Below, piece by piece: positions 18,148-27,782 of a stretch of 64,000 nucleotides of DNA. The stretch is from Candidatus Gastranaerophilales bacterium (GTDB lineage Bacteria > Cyanobacteriota > Vampirovibrionia > Gastranaerophilales > Gastranaerophilaceae): the NCBI GenBank assembly GCA_944323875.1, contig CALUUH010000002.1, positions 112,476 through 176,475 of the forward strand, written 5' to 3'. The position numbers and the translations under genes are program-made. Under the pieces are notes generated by a model. That model was not told where the DNA came from. It saw only the letters and a list, made by a program, of their open reading frames with translations, and made no database searches. Numbering within the stretch: the first letter of the stretch is position 1; every line of letters starts with the position of its first letter.

Positions 18148-20748
18148 ATGCTAACCGGAAATGAAATTAGAAAATTATATTTAGACTATTTTAAAGATAA
18201 ACATCAACATACTATTGTTGAAAGTTCCAGTCTTGTGCCGGACAACCCGACAGTGCTTTTGACAACAGCAGGTATGCTGCAATTTCTGCCGATATTTTTG
18301 GGTATTGTTAAATCACCTTATGATCCGGCTCGCGCAACTTCTTGTCAAAAATGCGCCCGCGCAGGCGGTAAAGACAGTGATATTGAAAACGTCGGCCGCA
18401 CTCCGCGTCACCATACTTTCTTTGAAATGTTAGGTAATTTCTCTTTCGGTGACTATTATAAAAAAGAAATTATCCCGTGGGCCTGGGATTTTGTTACTAA
18501 TGTTCTTAAACTCGACAAAGACCGCCTCTGGATAACTATTTTTGAAACAGATGATGAAGCTTATGATATCTGGCGCAGTGTAGGCGTTCCGGCTGAACGT
18601 ATTAAACGCAAAGGTAAAAAAGATAATTTCTGGGGGCCTCCGGGTGCTTCAGGATCTTGCGGGCCTTGTTCCGAAATTCACTACGATTTAGGTGAGCAAT
18701 ACAAATGTAACGATCCGCGCGGATGCGGTATTGATACCTGTGAATGCGATCGCTGGGTTGAGATTTGGAACCTCGTATTTACTGAGTTGTATCAGGATGA
18801 AGAAGGCAACCAATCCCCGCTTGAACACAAAAACGTTGATACAGGCATGGGGCTTGAACGTATTACCATGGTTTGTCAGGGCGTTGCTTCAACTTTTGAA
18901 ACCGACCTTTTGAAACCGATTTTGGACAAGGTTTCTGAAATGAGCGGTGTGCCTTACAAAAAATCCGAAAAAACAGATATCTCATTGAGAATTATTACAG
19001 ACCACGCAAGATGTGTAACCTTCCTCATTTCCGACGGTGTAATTCCGGGTAATGAAGGCAGAAGCTATGTTCTGAGAATGATTTTACGCCGTGCTTTGCG
19101 TCATGGCAAAATTCTCGGTATGGATTTACCGTTCCTGTATAAACTCGTGGATGTAGTTGTAGATCTTTATGGTGAGGCTTATCCTGATTTAATCAAAAAC
19201 AAGGCTAAAATTATTGATACGATTAAAAAAGAAGAAGAAAGATTTGCAAAAACTCTCGACCGCGGTTACAAAATGCTGGATGAGTTTATTACCAACAAAA
19301 AAGATATTGACGGCGAAAGCGCATTCAAACTCTATGATACTTTCGGCTTCCCGTTTGAATTGACAAAAGAAATTGCGGCAGAAAACGGCTTGAATGTTGA
19401 TGAAGAAGGCTTTAAGACCGCGATGCAGGAACAAAAAGACCGCGCAAAAGCTGCTACACAAAAAATTAGTGTAACCGGTGATATGAAATACGCGAAAATT
19501 GAAGAAGAAGTCGGTTCAACTGAATTCGTCGGATATACAGAAAACGAAGCAGAGGCAAAAATTCTTGCAACAGTAGAAGGTGACGGATTTGTTGATATTG
19601 TGTTAGACAAAACTCCTTTCTACGCAGAATGCGGCGGTCAGGTCGGCGACAGCGGTGTTATAGAAAATGAAAATTTGAAAGCAGAAGTTTTAACTACATT
19701 TAAAGTTAACAACCTGTTTGTTCACCGTTCAAAAGTTATAAACGGCGACATTACTATCGGTGAAAAAGTTAAAGCGCTTATTGACGTTACAAGACGTGAA
19801 GAAATAAGACTTCACCATACATCTGCTCACCTATTGCAAGCTGCTTTGATAAAAGTTCTCGGGGACGAGGTACATCAGGCAGGTTCTCAGGTTGAAGAAA
19901 ACCGTATGCGTTTTGACTTTACTTTCTCAAGAGCAATGACGCCGGATGAACTTGAAAAAGTAGAAAATATTATAAACAACTGGATAGCAAAAGGCTATGA
20001 AGTTAAAACCGATGTAATGGACATTGAACAGGCAAAATTAACCGGTGCTATGGCTCTGTTTGGTGAAAAATATGACGATGTTGTCAGAGTTGTCTCCATT
20101 ACAGACGGACAAACCTGCATATCCAAAGAGTTTTGTGCCGGAACTCATGCAAGAAACATCCGCGATTTGAGATTGGCCAAGATTGTTTCAGAAGGCGCAA
20201 TTGCGGCAGGTACCAGACGTATTGAACTTGTTGTTTCTAAAGCTGCATTTGATTTTATGAATGCTAAAGTTAAAGAATTAGACAAACTGTCACTTATGTT
20301 CAAAACACATTATGATGAGGTTTTTGAACGTGTTGAAAAACTTGCTGACGAAAATAAAGATTTACAAAAACAAGTTACACAGTTGAAGGAAGAAAATGCA
20401 AGGGCAAAATTTGCAACCTTCTTATCAAAGGCTGAAACTATTGACGGCGGCAAATTGTTTATCACAAAAGTTGAAAATCTTGATGGTGATGCAATTAAAG
20501 CGGGTATTGAATATCTTGCACAGAAATTGGGTGAAAGTATAATCGTGCTTGCCTCTCCAAAAACTGTTGCAGTTAAAGTTTCTGACAGCTTTGTGAAGAA
20601 AGGTGTTAATGCCGGCAAGCTTGTCGGAGAAATTGCCCGCTTTACCGGAGCAAACGGCGGCGGACGCCCGAACTTTGCACAGGGCGGCGTAAAAGACGCT
20701 TCAAAACTTGATGAAATTCTGGCAAAAGTCGAAAGCGATTTGAAATAA
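18148..20748 (+). CDS. alaS: Alanyl-tRNA synthetase
   Basis: 866 residues, full length. The N-terminal class II catalytic core starts IRKLYLDYFKDKHQH and includes TTAGMLQF and the motif 2 region RHHTFFEMLGNFSFGDYY. The editing domain has HHTSAHLL and the zinc-type CAGTHARN. A coiled coil (about 715-755) leads to a C-Ala domain with GANGGGRPNFAQGG. It charges tRNA-Ala and clears mischarged Ser and Gly. AAAAGGAATAAG precedes the ATG. A hairpin terminator follows within 5 bases of the stop. Confidence 0.98.
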   Translation: MLTGNEIRKLYLDYFKDKHQHTIVESSSLVPDNPTVLLTTAGMLQFLPIFLGIVKSPYDPARATSCQKCARAGGKDSDIENVGRTPRHHTFFEMLGNFSFGDYYKKEIIPWAWDFVTNVLKLDKDRLWITIFETDDEAYDIWRSVGVPAERIKRKGKKDNFWGPPGASGSCGPCSEIHYDLGEQYKCNDPRGCGIDTCECDRWVEIWNLVFTELYQDEEGNQSPLEHKNVDTGMGLERITMVCQGVASTFETDLLKPILDKVSEMSGVPYKKSEKTDISLRIITDHARCVTFLISDGVIPGNEGRSYVLRMILRRALRHGKILGMDLPFLYKLVDVVVDLYGEAYPDLIKNKAKIIDTIKKEEERFAKTLDRGYKMLDEFITNKKDIDGESAFKLYDTFGFPFELTKEIAAENGLNVDEEGFKTAMQEQKDRAKAATQKISVTGDMKYAKIEEEVGSTEFVGYTENEAEAKILATVEGDGFVDIVLDKTPFYAECGGQVGDSGVIENENLKAEVLTTFKVNNLFVHRSKVINGDITIGEKVKALIDVTRREEIRLHHTSAHLLQAALIKVLGDEVHQAGSQVEENRMRFDFTFSRAMTPDELEKVENIINNWIAKGYEVKTDVMDIEQAKLTGAMALFGEKYDDVVRVVSITDGQTCISKEFCAGTHARNIRDLRLAKIVSEGAIAAGTRRIELVVSKAAFDFMNAKVKELDKLSLMFKTHYDEVFERVEKLADENKDLQKQVTQLKEENARAKFATFLSKAETIDGGKLFITKVENLDGDAIKAGIEYLAQKLGESIIVLASPKTVAVKVSDSFVKKGVNAGKLVGEIARFTGANGGGRPNFAQGGVKDASKLDEILAKVESDLK

Positions 20749-20752
20749 ATTA

Positions 20753-20780
20753 TCAAGCGGGATTGACTCCCGCTTTTATT
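20753..20780 (+). terminator. Terminator after alaS
   Basis: AAGCGGGA and TCCCGCTT flank TTGAC, followed by TTATTTTTATA. It lies just past the alaS stop and 20 bases before the next start. Confidence 0.8.
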
Positions 20781-20799
20781 TTTATAGTAAGATAAATTT

Positions 20800-22182
20800 A
20801 TGATAAAAGATTTTTCTTTAGAGAAATTATTTGTATTAATTGCTTTATTCTTCGGGGTATTGTATGTGTTTATTTTGCCGCCGTTTCAGTCGGTAGATGA
20901 AGGTATGCATTTTTTCAGAACTTATCAGATTTCAGAAGGTAATTTTCTGGCAAAAAAAATTGACGGGAAAGTCGGGGATGAAATTCCTTTATCATTGTCG
21001 GATTTTTACGACATGTACACACCTTTTATAAAAAACATAGATAAAAAGACCAATCTTGCGCAGATGAAAAACAATTTTCAATTGCAAGTAAATGACAGGG
21101 AAAGAGAGTTTACACAATTTACCAATACGGCATTGTATTCACCTGTGTGCTACATAAGCCAGCTTCCCGGAGTTGTTGCAGGGAAACTTGCCAAAGTGTC
21201 ACTTGGCGGAATTTATTACCTCGGGCGGCTGAGCAACTTAATTGCTTACTGCCTGCTTGTGTTTTTTGCACTAAGAATTACACCGTTTTTCAAATGCCCT
21301 ATGTTCTTGCTCGCCCTGATGCCCATGTCGTTATCGCTTGCAGGGGCTTATACGTGTGATGTTGCAGTTTTAGGGCTGAATTTTTTATGGATGGCCGTAA
21401 TTTTAAAGACCATGACTTTGCCGCAGACGGTAAAATTTACTAATAAATGGATAATAACTCTTGCGGTGCTGGGAGTTTTGATTGCACTTTCAAAATCATA
21501 TATCTTACTGTTGCCGCTTATATTTTTATTGCCGCCAAAACTTTTTAATACAAAGAAAGATTATTTTATTTCTGTATTGGGAATACTTGCGGTTGCCTTT
21601 GCAGGACTGGCATACTGGTCTTTTTGTATTAAGGGCTTGAGCCTTGATATGAATGACAGTTTTGCCAATTCCGCAATGCAGATGGAATTTATTAAAACAC
21701 ATCCGCTTGCCTATATTCTTGTTCTTATCAAGACATTTTTTGTAAAGACTCCGCGGCTTTTGATTACAATGATAGGTGTTTTGGGCTGGCAAGATACAAA
21801 ACTTGACTGGATAACTTACATTGCATATCCTGTTTTGATGTACTTTGCAGTGCGCGCCGACAATTTTAATTTTAAACTTGAAAAATGGCAAAAGGTGCTT
21901 ATTGGGGCGGTTTTAATTGCCGGAACAGTTATTACATATACAAGCCTTTATATTATGTGGTCGCCTGTAGGTAACAGTGTTGTACTCGGGCTGAACGGTA
22001 AATATTTTATACCGCTTATGCTGCCATTATGTTTGATTTTCAAAAATTCTATTGCAAAATATGATTATGAAAAGGTAAAATTGGCCATAATAATCGCAGT
22101 AATTCTGATCCTTGCATCAAGCGAATTGTCATTGCTGCACAGATTTTATAACATAACACCGCAATTGTATTACAAGATATAA
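20800..22182 (+). CDS. DUF2142-type polytopic membrane protein
   Basis: 460 residues with about ten hydrophobic helices. The first periplasmic loop has PPFQSVDEGMHFFRTYQI, the conserved P-x-x-x-xDE-x-x-H motif of DUF2142 proteins, a GT-C-like family found in surface glycan loci. FLAKK, the ALYSP-type segment and the LALMPM helix also fit. Probably transfers sugars or processes envelope glycans; the substrate is unknown. It is followed 13 bases later by dut. Confidence 0.8.
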   Translation: MIKDFSLEKLFVLIALFFGVLYVFILPPFQSVDEGMHFFRTYQISEGNFLAKKIDGKVGDEIPLSLSDFYDMYTPFIKNIDKKTNLAQMKNNFQLQVNDREREFTQFTNTALYSPVCYISQLPGVVAGKLAKVSLGGIYYLGRLSNLIAYCLLVFFALRITPFFKCPMFLLALMPMSLSLAGAYTCDVAVLGLNFLWMAVILKTMTLPQTVKFTNKWIITLAVLGVLIALSKSYILLLPLIFLLPPKLFNTKKDYFISVLGILAVAFAGLAYWSFCIKGLSLDMNDSFANSAMQMEFIKTHPLAYILVLIKTFFVKTPRLLITMIGVLGWQDTKLDWITYIAYPVLMYFAVRADNFNFKLEKWQKVLIGAVLIAGTVITYTSLYIMWSPVGNSVVLGLNGKYFIPLMLPLCLIFKNSIAKYDYEKVKLAIIIAVILILASSELSLLHRFYNITPQLYYKI

Positions 22183-22195
22183 AAAGGAGAAAAAT

Positions 22196-22633
22196 ATGAC
22201 AGTATTAAAAATAGAAAGACTTCCGCATAACCGTTTTGTACCGGAATACAAAACCGAAGGCGCAGCAGGCATGGACTTGTGCGCGGCGATAGATGAACCG
22301 GTGACATTACAGCCGCTGGAACGCAGATTAATACCTACGGGGTTAAAAATTGAACTTGAACACGGATACGAAGCACAGGTGCGCCCGCGCTCCGGTTTGT
22401 CAATAAAACACGGGATTACATTGATAAATTGTGTCGGCACGATTGACGAGGATTACAGAGGGGAAGTGTGCGTACCGGTGGTTAATCTGTCAAACGAAGC
22501 ATATACAATCCAGCCCGATGAACGTATTGCGCAAATGGTAATTGCCCGCGTTGAGCAAGCAGAGATTAAAGTTGCCGTAGAATTAACAGCAACCGCGCGC
22601 GGTGAAGGCGGCTTTGGCTCAACCGGTAAATAG
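22196..22633 (+). CDS. dut: dUTP diphosphatase (dUTPase)
   Basis: 145 residues, trimeric dUTPase. Motif 1 is AAGMDLCAA, motif 2 RPRSGLSIKHG, motif 3 GTIDEDYRGEV, motif 4 RIAQMVIA and motif 5 GEGGFGSTGK. It hydrolyses dUTP to dUMP and pyrophosphate, keeping uracil out of DNA. AAAAAGGAG precedes the start. Probably co-transcribed with the DUF2142 gene by position only. Confidence 0.97.
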   Translation: MTVLKIERLPHNRFVPEYKTEGAAGMDLCAAIDEPVTLQPLERRLIPTGLKIELEHGYEAQVRPRSGLSIKHGITLINCVGTIDEDYRGEVCVPVVNLSNEAYTIQPDERIAQMVIARVEQAEIKVAVELTATARGEGGFGSTGK

Positions 22634-22681
22634 TAAGGCTGTTGCTACAGAAAGGCGCTAAATTACTAAGGCACTGCAATT

Positions 22682-22893
22682 GTGACTAAGTGATTAGCGG
22701 ATTTGCGGACGGATGGAGCGAAGCGCGAGCCGGCAGAGGGCGAAACGGCGACGCGAAGGCGGCGGCGTTGCAGACCCGTTTAACGCCGGCGAGTAAGACA
22801 GCGAAGTGAGCAAATCCGGGTAGCGAGCAGATTGAGCCGACTTGTGCGCTAGCACTATAGGCGAAACTCTGCGAGCGTGAAGCAAATCCAAGA
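22682..22893 (-). repeat. Dispersed mosaic repeat, copy 2 (reverse orientation)
   Basis: Read on the minus strand it matches the copy at 61.2 kb closely: GTCTTGGATTTGC, TTCACGCTCGCAGAGTTTCG, the GCGCACAAG..CGGCTCAATC block, TGCTCGCTACCCGGATTTGC and CTCCATCCGTCCGCAAATCC. It carries an extra block (GTTAAACGGGTCTGC to GCCCTCTGCCGG) absent from the 61.2 kb copy but shared with the 31.4 kb copy. High GC stands out from both flanks. A 65-codon open frame on the minus strand is not supported as a gene. Confidence 0.75.
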
Positions 22894-23027
22894 CAAGTGA
22901 TTAAGTGACTAAGTGGTTACAAAATGGTGAACTGCGAACAGTGAACTGTTATTACAAAATAGGGTAATGCGTGAATATTCTTACATTACAGTTTTATTAA
23001 TGGACTTAACGTCCTTCTTAACTATAA

Positions 23028-23054
23028 AAGACCCTGCGGCTGACCGGGGGTCTT
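23028..23054 (-). terminator. Hairpin terminator
   Basis: AAGACCC and GGGTCTT arms, followed on the minus strand by TTTATAGT. It lies downstream of the small gene at 23101-23274. Confidence 0.5.
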
Positions 23055-23100
23055 GTTATAAGAATAATTAGAAGGAGGAAATTAGAACAAAAAATCTTTT

Positions 23101-23274
23101 TTAATTTTTACGCGGAAATATTGATATCTCACCAATATTTGCGGTCAAAATGTTGTATTGAGGATTGAAGATATTACCACTTTTCAATTCTTCATCAATT
23201 TTATAGGCATTAGGGTCGTATATCGGCCTGCCTTTTGGTTCTATTGATCCGAAATTTGAAATAGGTTCTGTCAT
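23101..23274 (-). CDS. Small protein, unknown (57 residues)
   Basis: 57 codons starting MTEPISNFGSIEPKG and ending EISIFPRKN. TATAAGGAATGCAGAT precedes the ATG. The composition is protein-like (Pro, Asn and Ile rich, with a regular codon pattern). No signal peptide or membrane helix. No family recognised; too short for firm inference. Confidence 0.5.
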   Translation of the reverse strand: MTEPISNFGSIEPKGRPIYDPNAYKIDEELKSGNIFNPQYNILTANIGEISIFPRKN

Positions 23275-23380
23275 ATCTGCATTCCTTATATTTTAAGTAC
23301 TTATATTAACGACAGGATATAAAAAAACTTTAGATATAATAATATATTGTTACGAAAAATTTACATCAAATCAGCATGCA

Positions 23381-23411
23381 AAGGAGCCTGACATTATATG
23401 TCAGGCTCCTT
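23381..23411 (-). terminator. Terminator after the SLH protein gene
   Basis: AAGGAGCCTGACA and its complement form a 13-bp stem, 68 bases beyond the stop of the minus-strand SLH gene. The trailing T tract is short. Confidence 0.65.
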
Positions 23412-23478
23412 CCGGCAAACGAACAAAACTACTGGGTTGTTTGGCAATTATGCCTTGCCGAATTCGCGTTTTAGCGCT

Positions 23479-25515
23479 TTATTCAGCACAACCAAATGCG
23501 ATAGTAACGTGTTCTCTTGGATTTACAGCAGATATTTTGTATCCGCGTGGGTCAACAAGGTAAGCAAATTCGTCGCCTGTGGTTTGGAATAAGCCCATTG
23601 TACCTGATAACGCTGTTCTTGTTACGTCTATAGGAGCTTTAACAGTTTCCCACAGACCATCGCCAAGGTTTCTTGCTGCCGCACCAAATTGGCCCTGGAA
23701 TACGTGACCGAGCATATAACCTGCATCGTTCGATACGTTTTCAGCTGCGTTACCTACGTTTGTCAGGATACCACCGGCTGTTCGGCCGACTACACCCACT
23801 AATGAACCTGCAAGTGTAAATGGAGCTTCTACCAATCTTGCTACAGGGTTAACCTGTTTTGATTTGTTAACTTGTGCCTGTAAAATTTGTTTTGGTAAGT
23901 TGGTTTTGCAATCACCGTTTTTGATGCTTGTGAATGACAATTTGATAGCACCCTTGTCACAGCCTGAAGGTCTGATTACTTCTACTACCTGACCTGTTAC
24001 GGTTGAACCGCAAGGATAATTTACACCGTTAATTGTTACGTCTTCAAGAGTTTTTGCTCTAAAGTACTGGCCTACGTGTGATGATTTTGAGGTTAACTGG
24101 TCTATCATCGCAACTTTTAATGTAGGGATTTTAACAATGTCTTCCTGTTCCATAAACGCTTTTTTGTTTACAGGGCATGCAGGACAAATATTGTTTGCTG
24201 TTTTAGGGTTTGTGTCGTAACCTAAGGCTACACGAACTGTTTGCAACATTGATGCGACATCTGCACGTGACGCTTCTTTGTTAGGACAAATCATGTTCGG
24301 ATTAGGCATGTCTTTTAAAGCACCGTTTTGAAGTGATTTTGCAACCGGAATTTTAGCCCAATTCGGAACAGTGTGGCCGTCAGCGTATTTGCTCAAAATT
24401 TCATCCGCTTTGCATTCGTCAATATCACAGGTCATACCTTTTGCGATAGTTGTTAAAGCTTCTGCTCTTGTTACAGGATGATTTGGCTGAAATTTACCAT
24501 TCGGGTAGCCTTTAAGCAAGTTTTCGTCAACGGCTTTTGCAATAGCTGCATTTGCCCAGTTTCCGGCAGGAACATCTGAGAACATGCTTTCGCGGCACAT
24601 GTCACAGTCAAGGTTGAAACCTTTAACAAGCATTGTAGCAAATTCAGCACGTGAAATGTTTCTGTTAGGTTTGAACATGCCATCCGGATAACCTACAACA
24701 ACATCGTTAATGGCTAATTTATCAATATCACAGGCCGCCCAGTATCCGTTAGGAACATCCGGAAAGGCGCAAGCTCCTGACATCCCTGCTGCAGCACCTG
24801 TTGTACATTCACTATTTATTTCCACAGGGACGAAAGACTTTTTTAATGCATCAATAGAGTTTGATGTCTGTAAGTCTATAGGGCAATTGTTGCCGTCCAT
24901 AATTCTTTCGTTTCTTTGAATAGGGATACCGTTGTGTCTTGTCGGAGCTTCGTTCAAGCATGGCAATTCAGCAGCAGCGCCTGTGATAGTATTGTCAGAG
25001 GCTACTGTTACACCACTGATATCTGATGCGAGATTTCTTTGCAAACCTGACATTGCTGTTTCTGATGAAAAGATTGAGTTTGCAGGCTGACCGACATAGT
25101 TATTTGTTCCGTAAATTGCATTAGGATAACCGTAAACCTGACGCATATCCTGTCTTGAAGGTTTACCTGTACCCGGACATACTGCACAAGCCGGTTCAGC
25201 CGGTTTGTCACAGCTTATTTCATCGGGACATCCGCAATCGCTTTTCTTTTTTTCACACGGATCGCATTGTTTTGGCGGACATGGATCTTTTTGTTTTTCG
25301 CAATTGCATTCATCAAAAGATTTTTTGCATTTGCTGCATGATGGTGCCGGTGTTTCACACGGGCAAGCAGGGCCTGTTACGACAGGCATTGGTTCAGCAC
25401 ATGGTGCCGGAGTTTCCGGGACTGAACATGGACAAGCCGCCATTGCTGAATTCAAGGAACACGTTGCTATTCCAACGGCAATTGCAGCTGCCACAGTAAG
25501 TTTTTTAATAGTCAT
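23479..25515 (-). CDS. Secreted cysteine-rich S-layer-homology (SLH) surface protein
   Basis: 678 residues. The signal peptide (1-26, SAMA|ACP) is followed by a Cys/Pro/Lys-rich region (about 27-115; CxC and CxxC repeats) and an SLH triplet. SLH1 is near 243-295 (FPDVPNGYWA, GYPDGMFKPN, SRAEFATML), SLH2 near 308-360 (FSDVPAGNWA, GYPNGKFQPN, TRAEALTTIA) and SLH3 near 370-425 is divergent (GALKDMPNP, SRADVASML). The C-terminus (about 455-678) has a CGSTVTGQVVEV strand unit and glycine-rich helices, as in the protein at 10665. SLH domains bind pyruvylated or peptidoglycan-linked polymers, so this is likely a major envelope protein. AAGGAGG precedes the ATG. The many cysteines suggest disulfide cross-links or metal binding. 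Confidence 0.88.
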   Translation of the reverse strand: MTIKKLTVAAAIAVGIATCSLNSAMAACPCSVPETPAPCAEPMPVVTGPACPCETPAPSCSKCKKSFDECNCEKQKDPCPPKQCDPCEKKKSDCGCPDEISCDKPAEPACAVCPGTGKPSRQDMRQVYGYPNAIYGTNNYVGQPANSIFSSETAMSGLQRNLASDISGVTVASDNTITGAAAELPCLNEAPTRHNGIPIQRNERIMDGNNCPIDLQTSNSIDALKKSFVPVEINSECTTGAAAGMSGACAFPDVPNGYWAACDIDKLAINDVVVGYPDGMFKPNRNISRAEFATMLVKGFNLDCDMCRESMFSDVPAGNWANAAIAKAVDENLLKGYPNGKFQPNHPVTRAEALTTIAKGMTCDIDECKADEILSKYADGHTVPNWAKIPVAKSLQNGALKDMPNPNMICPNKEASRADVASMLQTVRVALGYDTNPKTANNICPACPVNKKAFMEQEDIVKIPTLKVAMIDQLTSKSSHVGQYFRAKTLEDVTINGVNYPCGSTVTGQVVEVIRPSGCDKGAIKLSFTSIKNGDCKTNLPKQILQAQVNKSKQVNPVARLVEAPFTLAGSLVGVVGRTAGGILTNVGNAAENVSNDAGYMLGHVFQGQFGAAARNLGDGLWETVKAPIDVTRTALSGTMGLFQTTGDEFAYLVDPRGYKISAVNPREHVTIAFGCAE

Positions 25516-25725
25516 TTTTACCTCCTTGTGTTTGTGGGCTTTTTACTAAAAACCCAAAAAATATTTCTAAAAAACAAACTTATACCAGATTATGTACTTT
25601 ATTTATTGTCAGAAACATTACCGTAAAAGGTTATTCACTAAGGCTATTTCAACCTTGCTTTATTTGTTGTGATTGATTTTTTACGGGATTTAGATTATTA
25701 TTTGATAAAGTAAGAGAGGATTGCT

Positions 25726-26508
25726 ATGTACAAAAAGCTATTATTATGGGTAATCTTTTTGAGTTTTATTTTTTGCGGATGCGGAAAAAAACAAGAGTTT
25801 ACGGATGATTTGGACAAAATATTAAAACAGAACAAACTTGTTGTCGGAGTAAGAACAGACACCATGCCGTTTGGATTTAAAGACGAAAAAGGTCAGTATG
25901 CCGGTTATGATGTTGACATAGCAAATATAATCGGAGAATCTTTATTAGGTGATGCAAAAAAAGTTGAATTTGTTCCTGTTACGGCTTCTGACAGAATTAG
26001 AAAACTTATTACCCGTGATGTAGATATACTTATTGCAACAATTTCGATAACAGAGCCGCGTGAACGTATTCTTGACTTTTCAGTACCATATTATATTGCA
26101 GGTCAGGCAATGATGCTGCCTGTGGGAAGTGATATTATTTCATTAAGAGAACTCTCAGGGCGAAAAGTCATTATTGTCTACGGTTCAACCAGTGAACGCA
26201 GCATAAGAACGGGCATTCCTGATGTGAATGTAATCGGGTACAGAACGTATGATGAAGCTTTTAATGCCCTAAAAACCGGACATGCTGATGCTTTAATTGC
26301 TGACGATACATTATTATACAGATATGTGTTGAACGATAAATCATTTAAACTTTTGCCTAAAAGATATTCAAAAGAATACTACGCAATAGCTTTCAGAAAG
26401 GACGAGGCCTCCCAGCGTTTGCAAGTCCGTGTAAACAGCATATTACAAAGCTTGCAGTCCTCCGGAAGATTGAACAGGCTTCAGGAAAAATGGGGAATTG
26501 CAAATTAA
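25726..26508 (+). CDS. Periplasmic amino-acid-binding lipoprotein (SBP family 3)
   Basis: 260 residues. A lipobox (FCGC) gives acylated Cys19. KLVVGVRTDTMPFGF opens the type 3 solute-binding fold, with GYDVDIANII, then DILIATISITEPRE and the RILDFSVPYY signature, and GRKVIIVYGSTSE at the domain crossing. It probably binds a polar amino acid or related solute for an ABC importer. No permease or ATPase gene adjoins it, so it may serve a distant transporter. Confidence 0.9.
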   Translation: MYKKLLLWVIFLSFIFCGCGKKQEFTDDLDKILKQNKLVVGVRTDTMPFGFKDEKGQYAGYDVDIANIIGESLLGDAKKVEFVPVTASDRIRKLITRDVDILIATISITEPRERILDFSVPYYIAGQAMMLPVGSDIISLRELSGRKVIIVYGSTSERSIRTGIPDVNVIGYRTYDEAFNALKTGHADALIADDTLLYRYVLNDKSFKLLPKRYSKEYYAIAFRKDEASQRLQVRVNSILQSLQSSGRLNRLQEKWGIAN

Positions 26509-26514
26509 TCCCAA

Positions 26515-26658
26515 TTATTCATACTTTTGAATAATTTCTTTCATAACAATACGGCCGTTATGATAATTACCATTTTCCAGATCATTCCAGCCTTCTTCAA
26601 TATCACGGTTTAGTTGTTCTATTCTTTCACTTGATATCGTTTCTTTAGCTGGCATCAT
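26515..26658 (-). CDS. Small protein, unknown (47 residues)
   Basis: 47 codons starting MMPAKETISSERIEQL and ending KEIIQKYE; mostly helical and acidic, like small antitoxins or coiled-coil peptides. No clear ribosome site precedes it. The frame extends upstream as PIREALR before a stop, so it may be the end of a decayed gene. Convergent with the lipoprotein gene, 6 bases apart. Confidence 0.35.
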   Translation of the reverse strand: MMPAKETISSERIEQLNRDIEEGWNDLENGNYHNGRIVMKEIIQKYE

Positions 26659-26715
26659 TCTTAATGCTTCTCTAATAGGTCATTATAACAAATATTGTTA
26701 TAATTTTTAATTATG

Positions 26716-27336
26716 TTAATTTTGAACACAAATTGCCAAAATTTTATCACGGCTACGACTATTATCAACCCCAGCGTATGTAAAATTTGTACGAAACTCC
26801 CTTCCATAGGCATAAAATCCGTCAGATTCTTTTCCGGACCAAATGGAAAATGAATTTTGCACATTATAAATATCTTTATACATAGATTTTATATCAGAGG
26901 CATATTTAGAATCTTTCATAGCTAAATTATCAATAAATTCATAATCACCTGTTCTAAAATTTTTGTCACCATATAAATCTGAGGCAAGTATTGTAAGCTG
27001 TTCAGGCGTAGGCATGTTTTTTACCCCGTGACAGTGTAATACTGCTCCCGCCCAATAATCAGGATCAGCCCCGCAACTTTTTATCCCCAACTTTTTATTT
27101 TGCATAGCCTGTATACATTCGGACTTTGTCATTGGAGTCGGGAATATCGGTTTTGTATAACAAACACCCGCTACTTCAAAAAAACAAGAAGCCTTAACGG
27201 TTCCGCCGGCATAATTATGTTGTATATTCTGATAAACAAATGGCGACATTATTGCAGTGACAGTAATTATTCCTGCCGAAATTAATATTTTACCTTTAAA
27301 GAATGTGTTTTGTAAGTTGTTTAAAATCTGCTTCAT
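26716..27336 (-). CDS. Membrane-anchored protein with pilin-type C-terminal domain
   Basis: 206 residues from the ATG at 27336 (AAAGGAGCACTT upstream). One N-terminal membrane helix (about 17-36) without the prepilin F-T-L-x-E signature. The domain from about 68 (MTKSECIQAM, LGIKSCGADPDYWAGAV, then SIWSGKES and ending AICVQN) aligns by eye with the C-terminal part of the prepilin at 60908-62428 (MTKAQCEQAV, LGIKTC, DYWAGAV, IYIWSGQE, AVCLGD). So the same extracellular domain sits on two kinds of anchor. Role unknown; possibly a pseudopilus or surface adhesin component. Confidence 0.7.
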   Translation of the reverse strand: MKQILNNLQNTFFKGKILISAGIITVTAIMSPFVYQNIQHNYAGGTVKASCFFEVAGVCYTKPIFPTPMTKSECIQAMQNKKLGIKSCGADPDYWAGAVLHCHGVKNMPTPEQLTILASDLYGDKNFRTGDYEFIDNLAMKDSKYASDIKSMYKDIYNVQNSFSIWSGKESDGFYAYGREFRTNFTYAGVDNSRSRDKILAICVQN

Positions 27337-27449
27337 AAGTGCTCCTTTTTTAAATTGTACATACATTTAACCATTATATATAATGCTAGAACTAATATTA
27401 CACATTTAATATGATATTGTCAAGTCAAATGTAAAGACAAAGGATGTAT

Positions 27450-27623
27450 ATGGACAGAAAATTAATGCGAAACGGTAACGGATGGGCTCTTTGTCTTAAT
27501 GCCACAATATTAGATTTGTTGAAGGTTAATCCTAAAACCGATATGGTTGAATACACAATTGAGCGGGATAAGCTTATTATCACAAAAAGCGCCAGAAAAC
27601 GTGATGATTATAAGGAAATATAG
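27450..27623 (+). CDS. AbrB/MazE-like DNA-binding protein (57 residues)
   Basis: 57 codons: MDRKLMRNGNGWALCL, then ATILDLLKVNPKTD and VEYTIERDKLIITK. This is the swapped-hairpin SpoVT/AbrB pattern of MazE antitoxins and small regulators (N-G-x-GW, LLKVNP-x-D, V-x-Y-x-IE-D). AAAGGATGTAT lies just before the ATG. No toxin gene adjoins it, so it may act as a transcription factor. Confidence 0.65.
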   Translation: MDRKLMRNGNGWALCLNATILDLLKVNPKTDMVEYTIERDKLIITKSARKRDDYKEI

Positions 27624-27782
27624 CACATTTGCGATATGACATGAAAAAATGTTAACAGTTTGCAATTTTATAAATTTTCGACTATTATAAAATTGTATTT
27701 TAGATTAGTCGGAGTTTGCAATGTATATTCACCGAACAATAGAAAAAATTATATTGAAATATCAAAATTTTTTCACCAAGGG

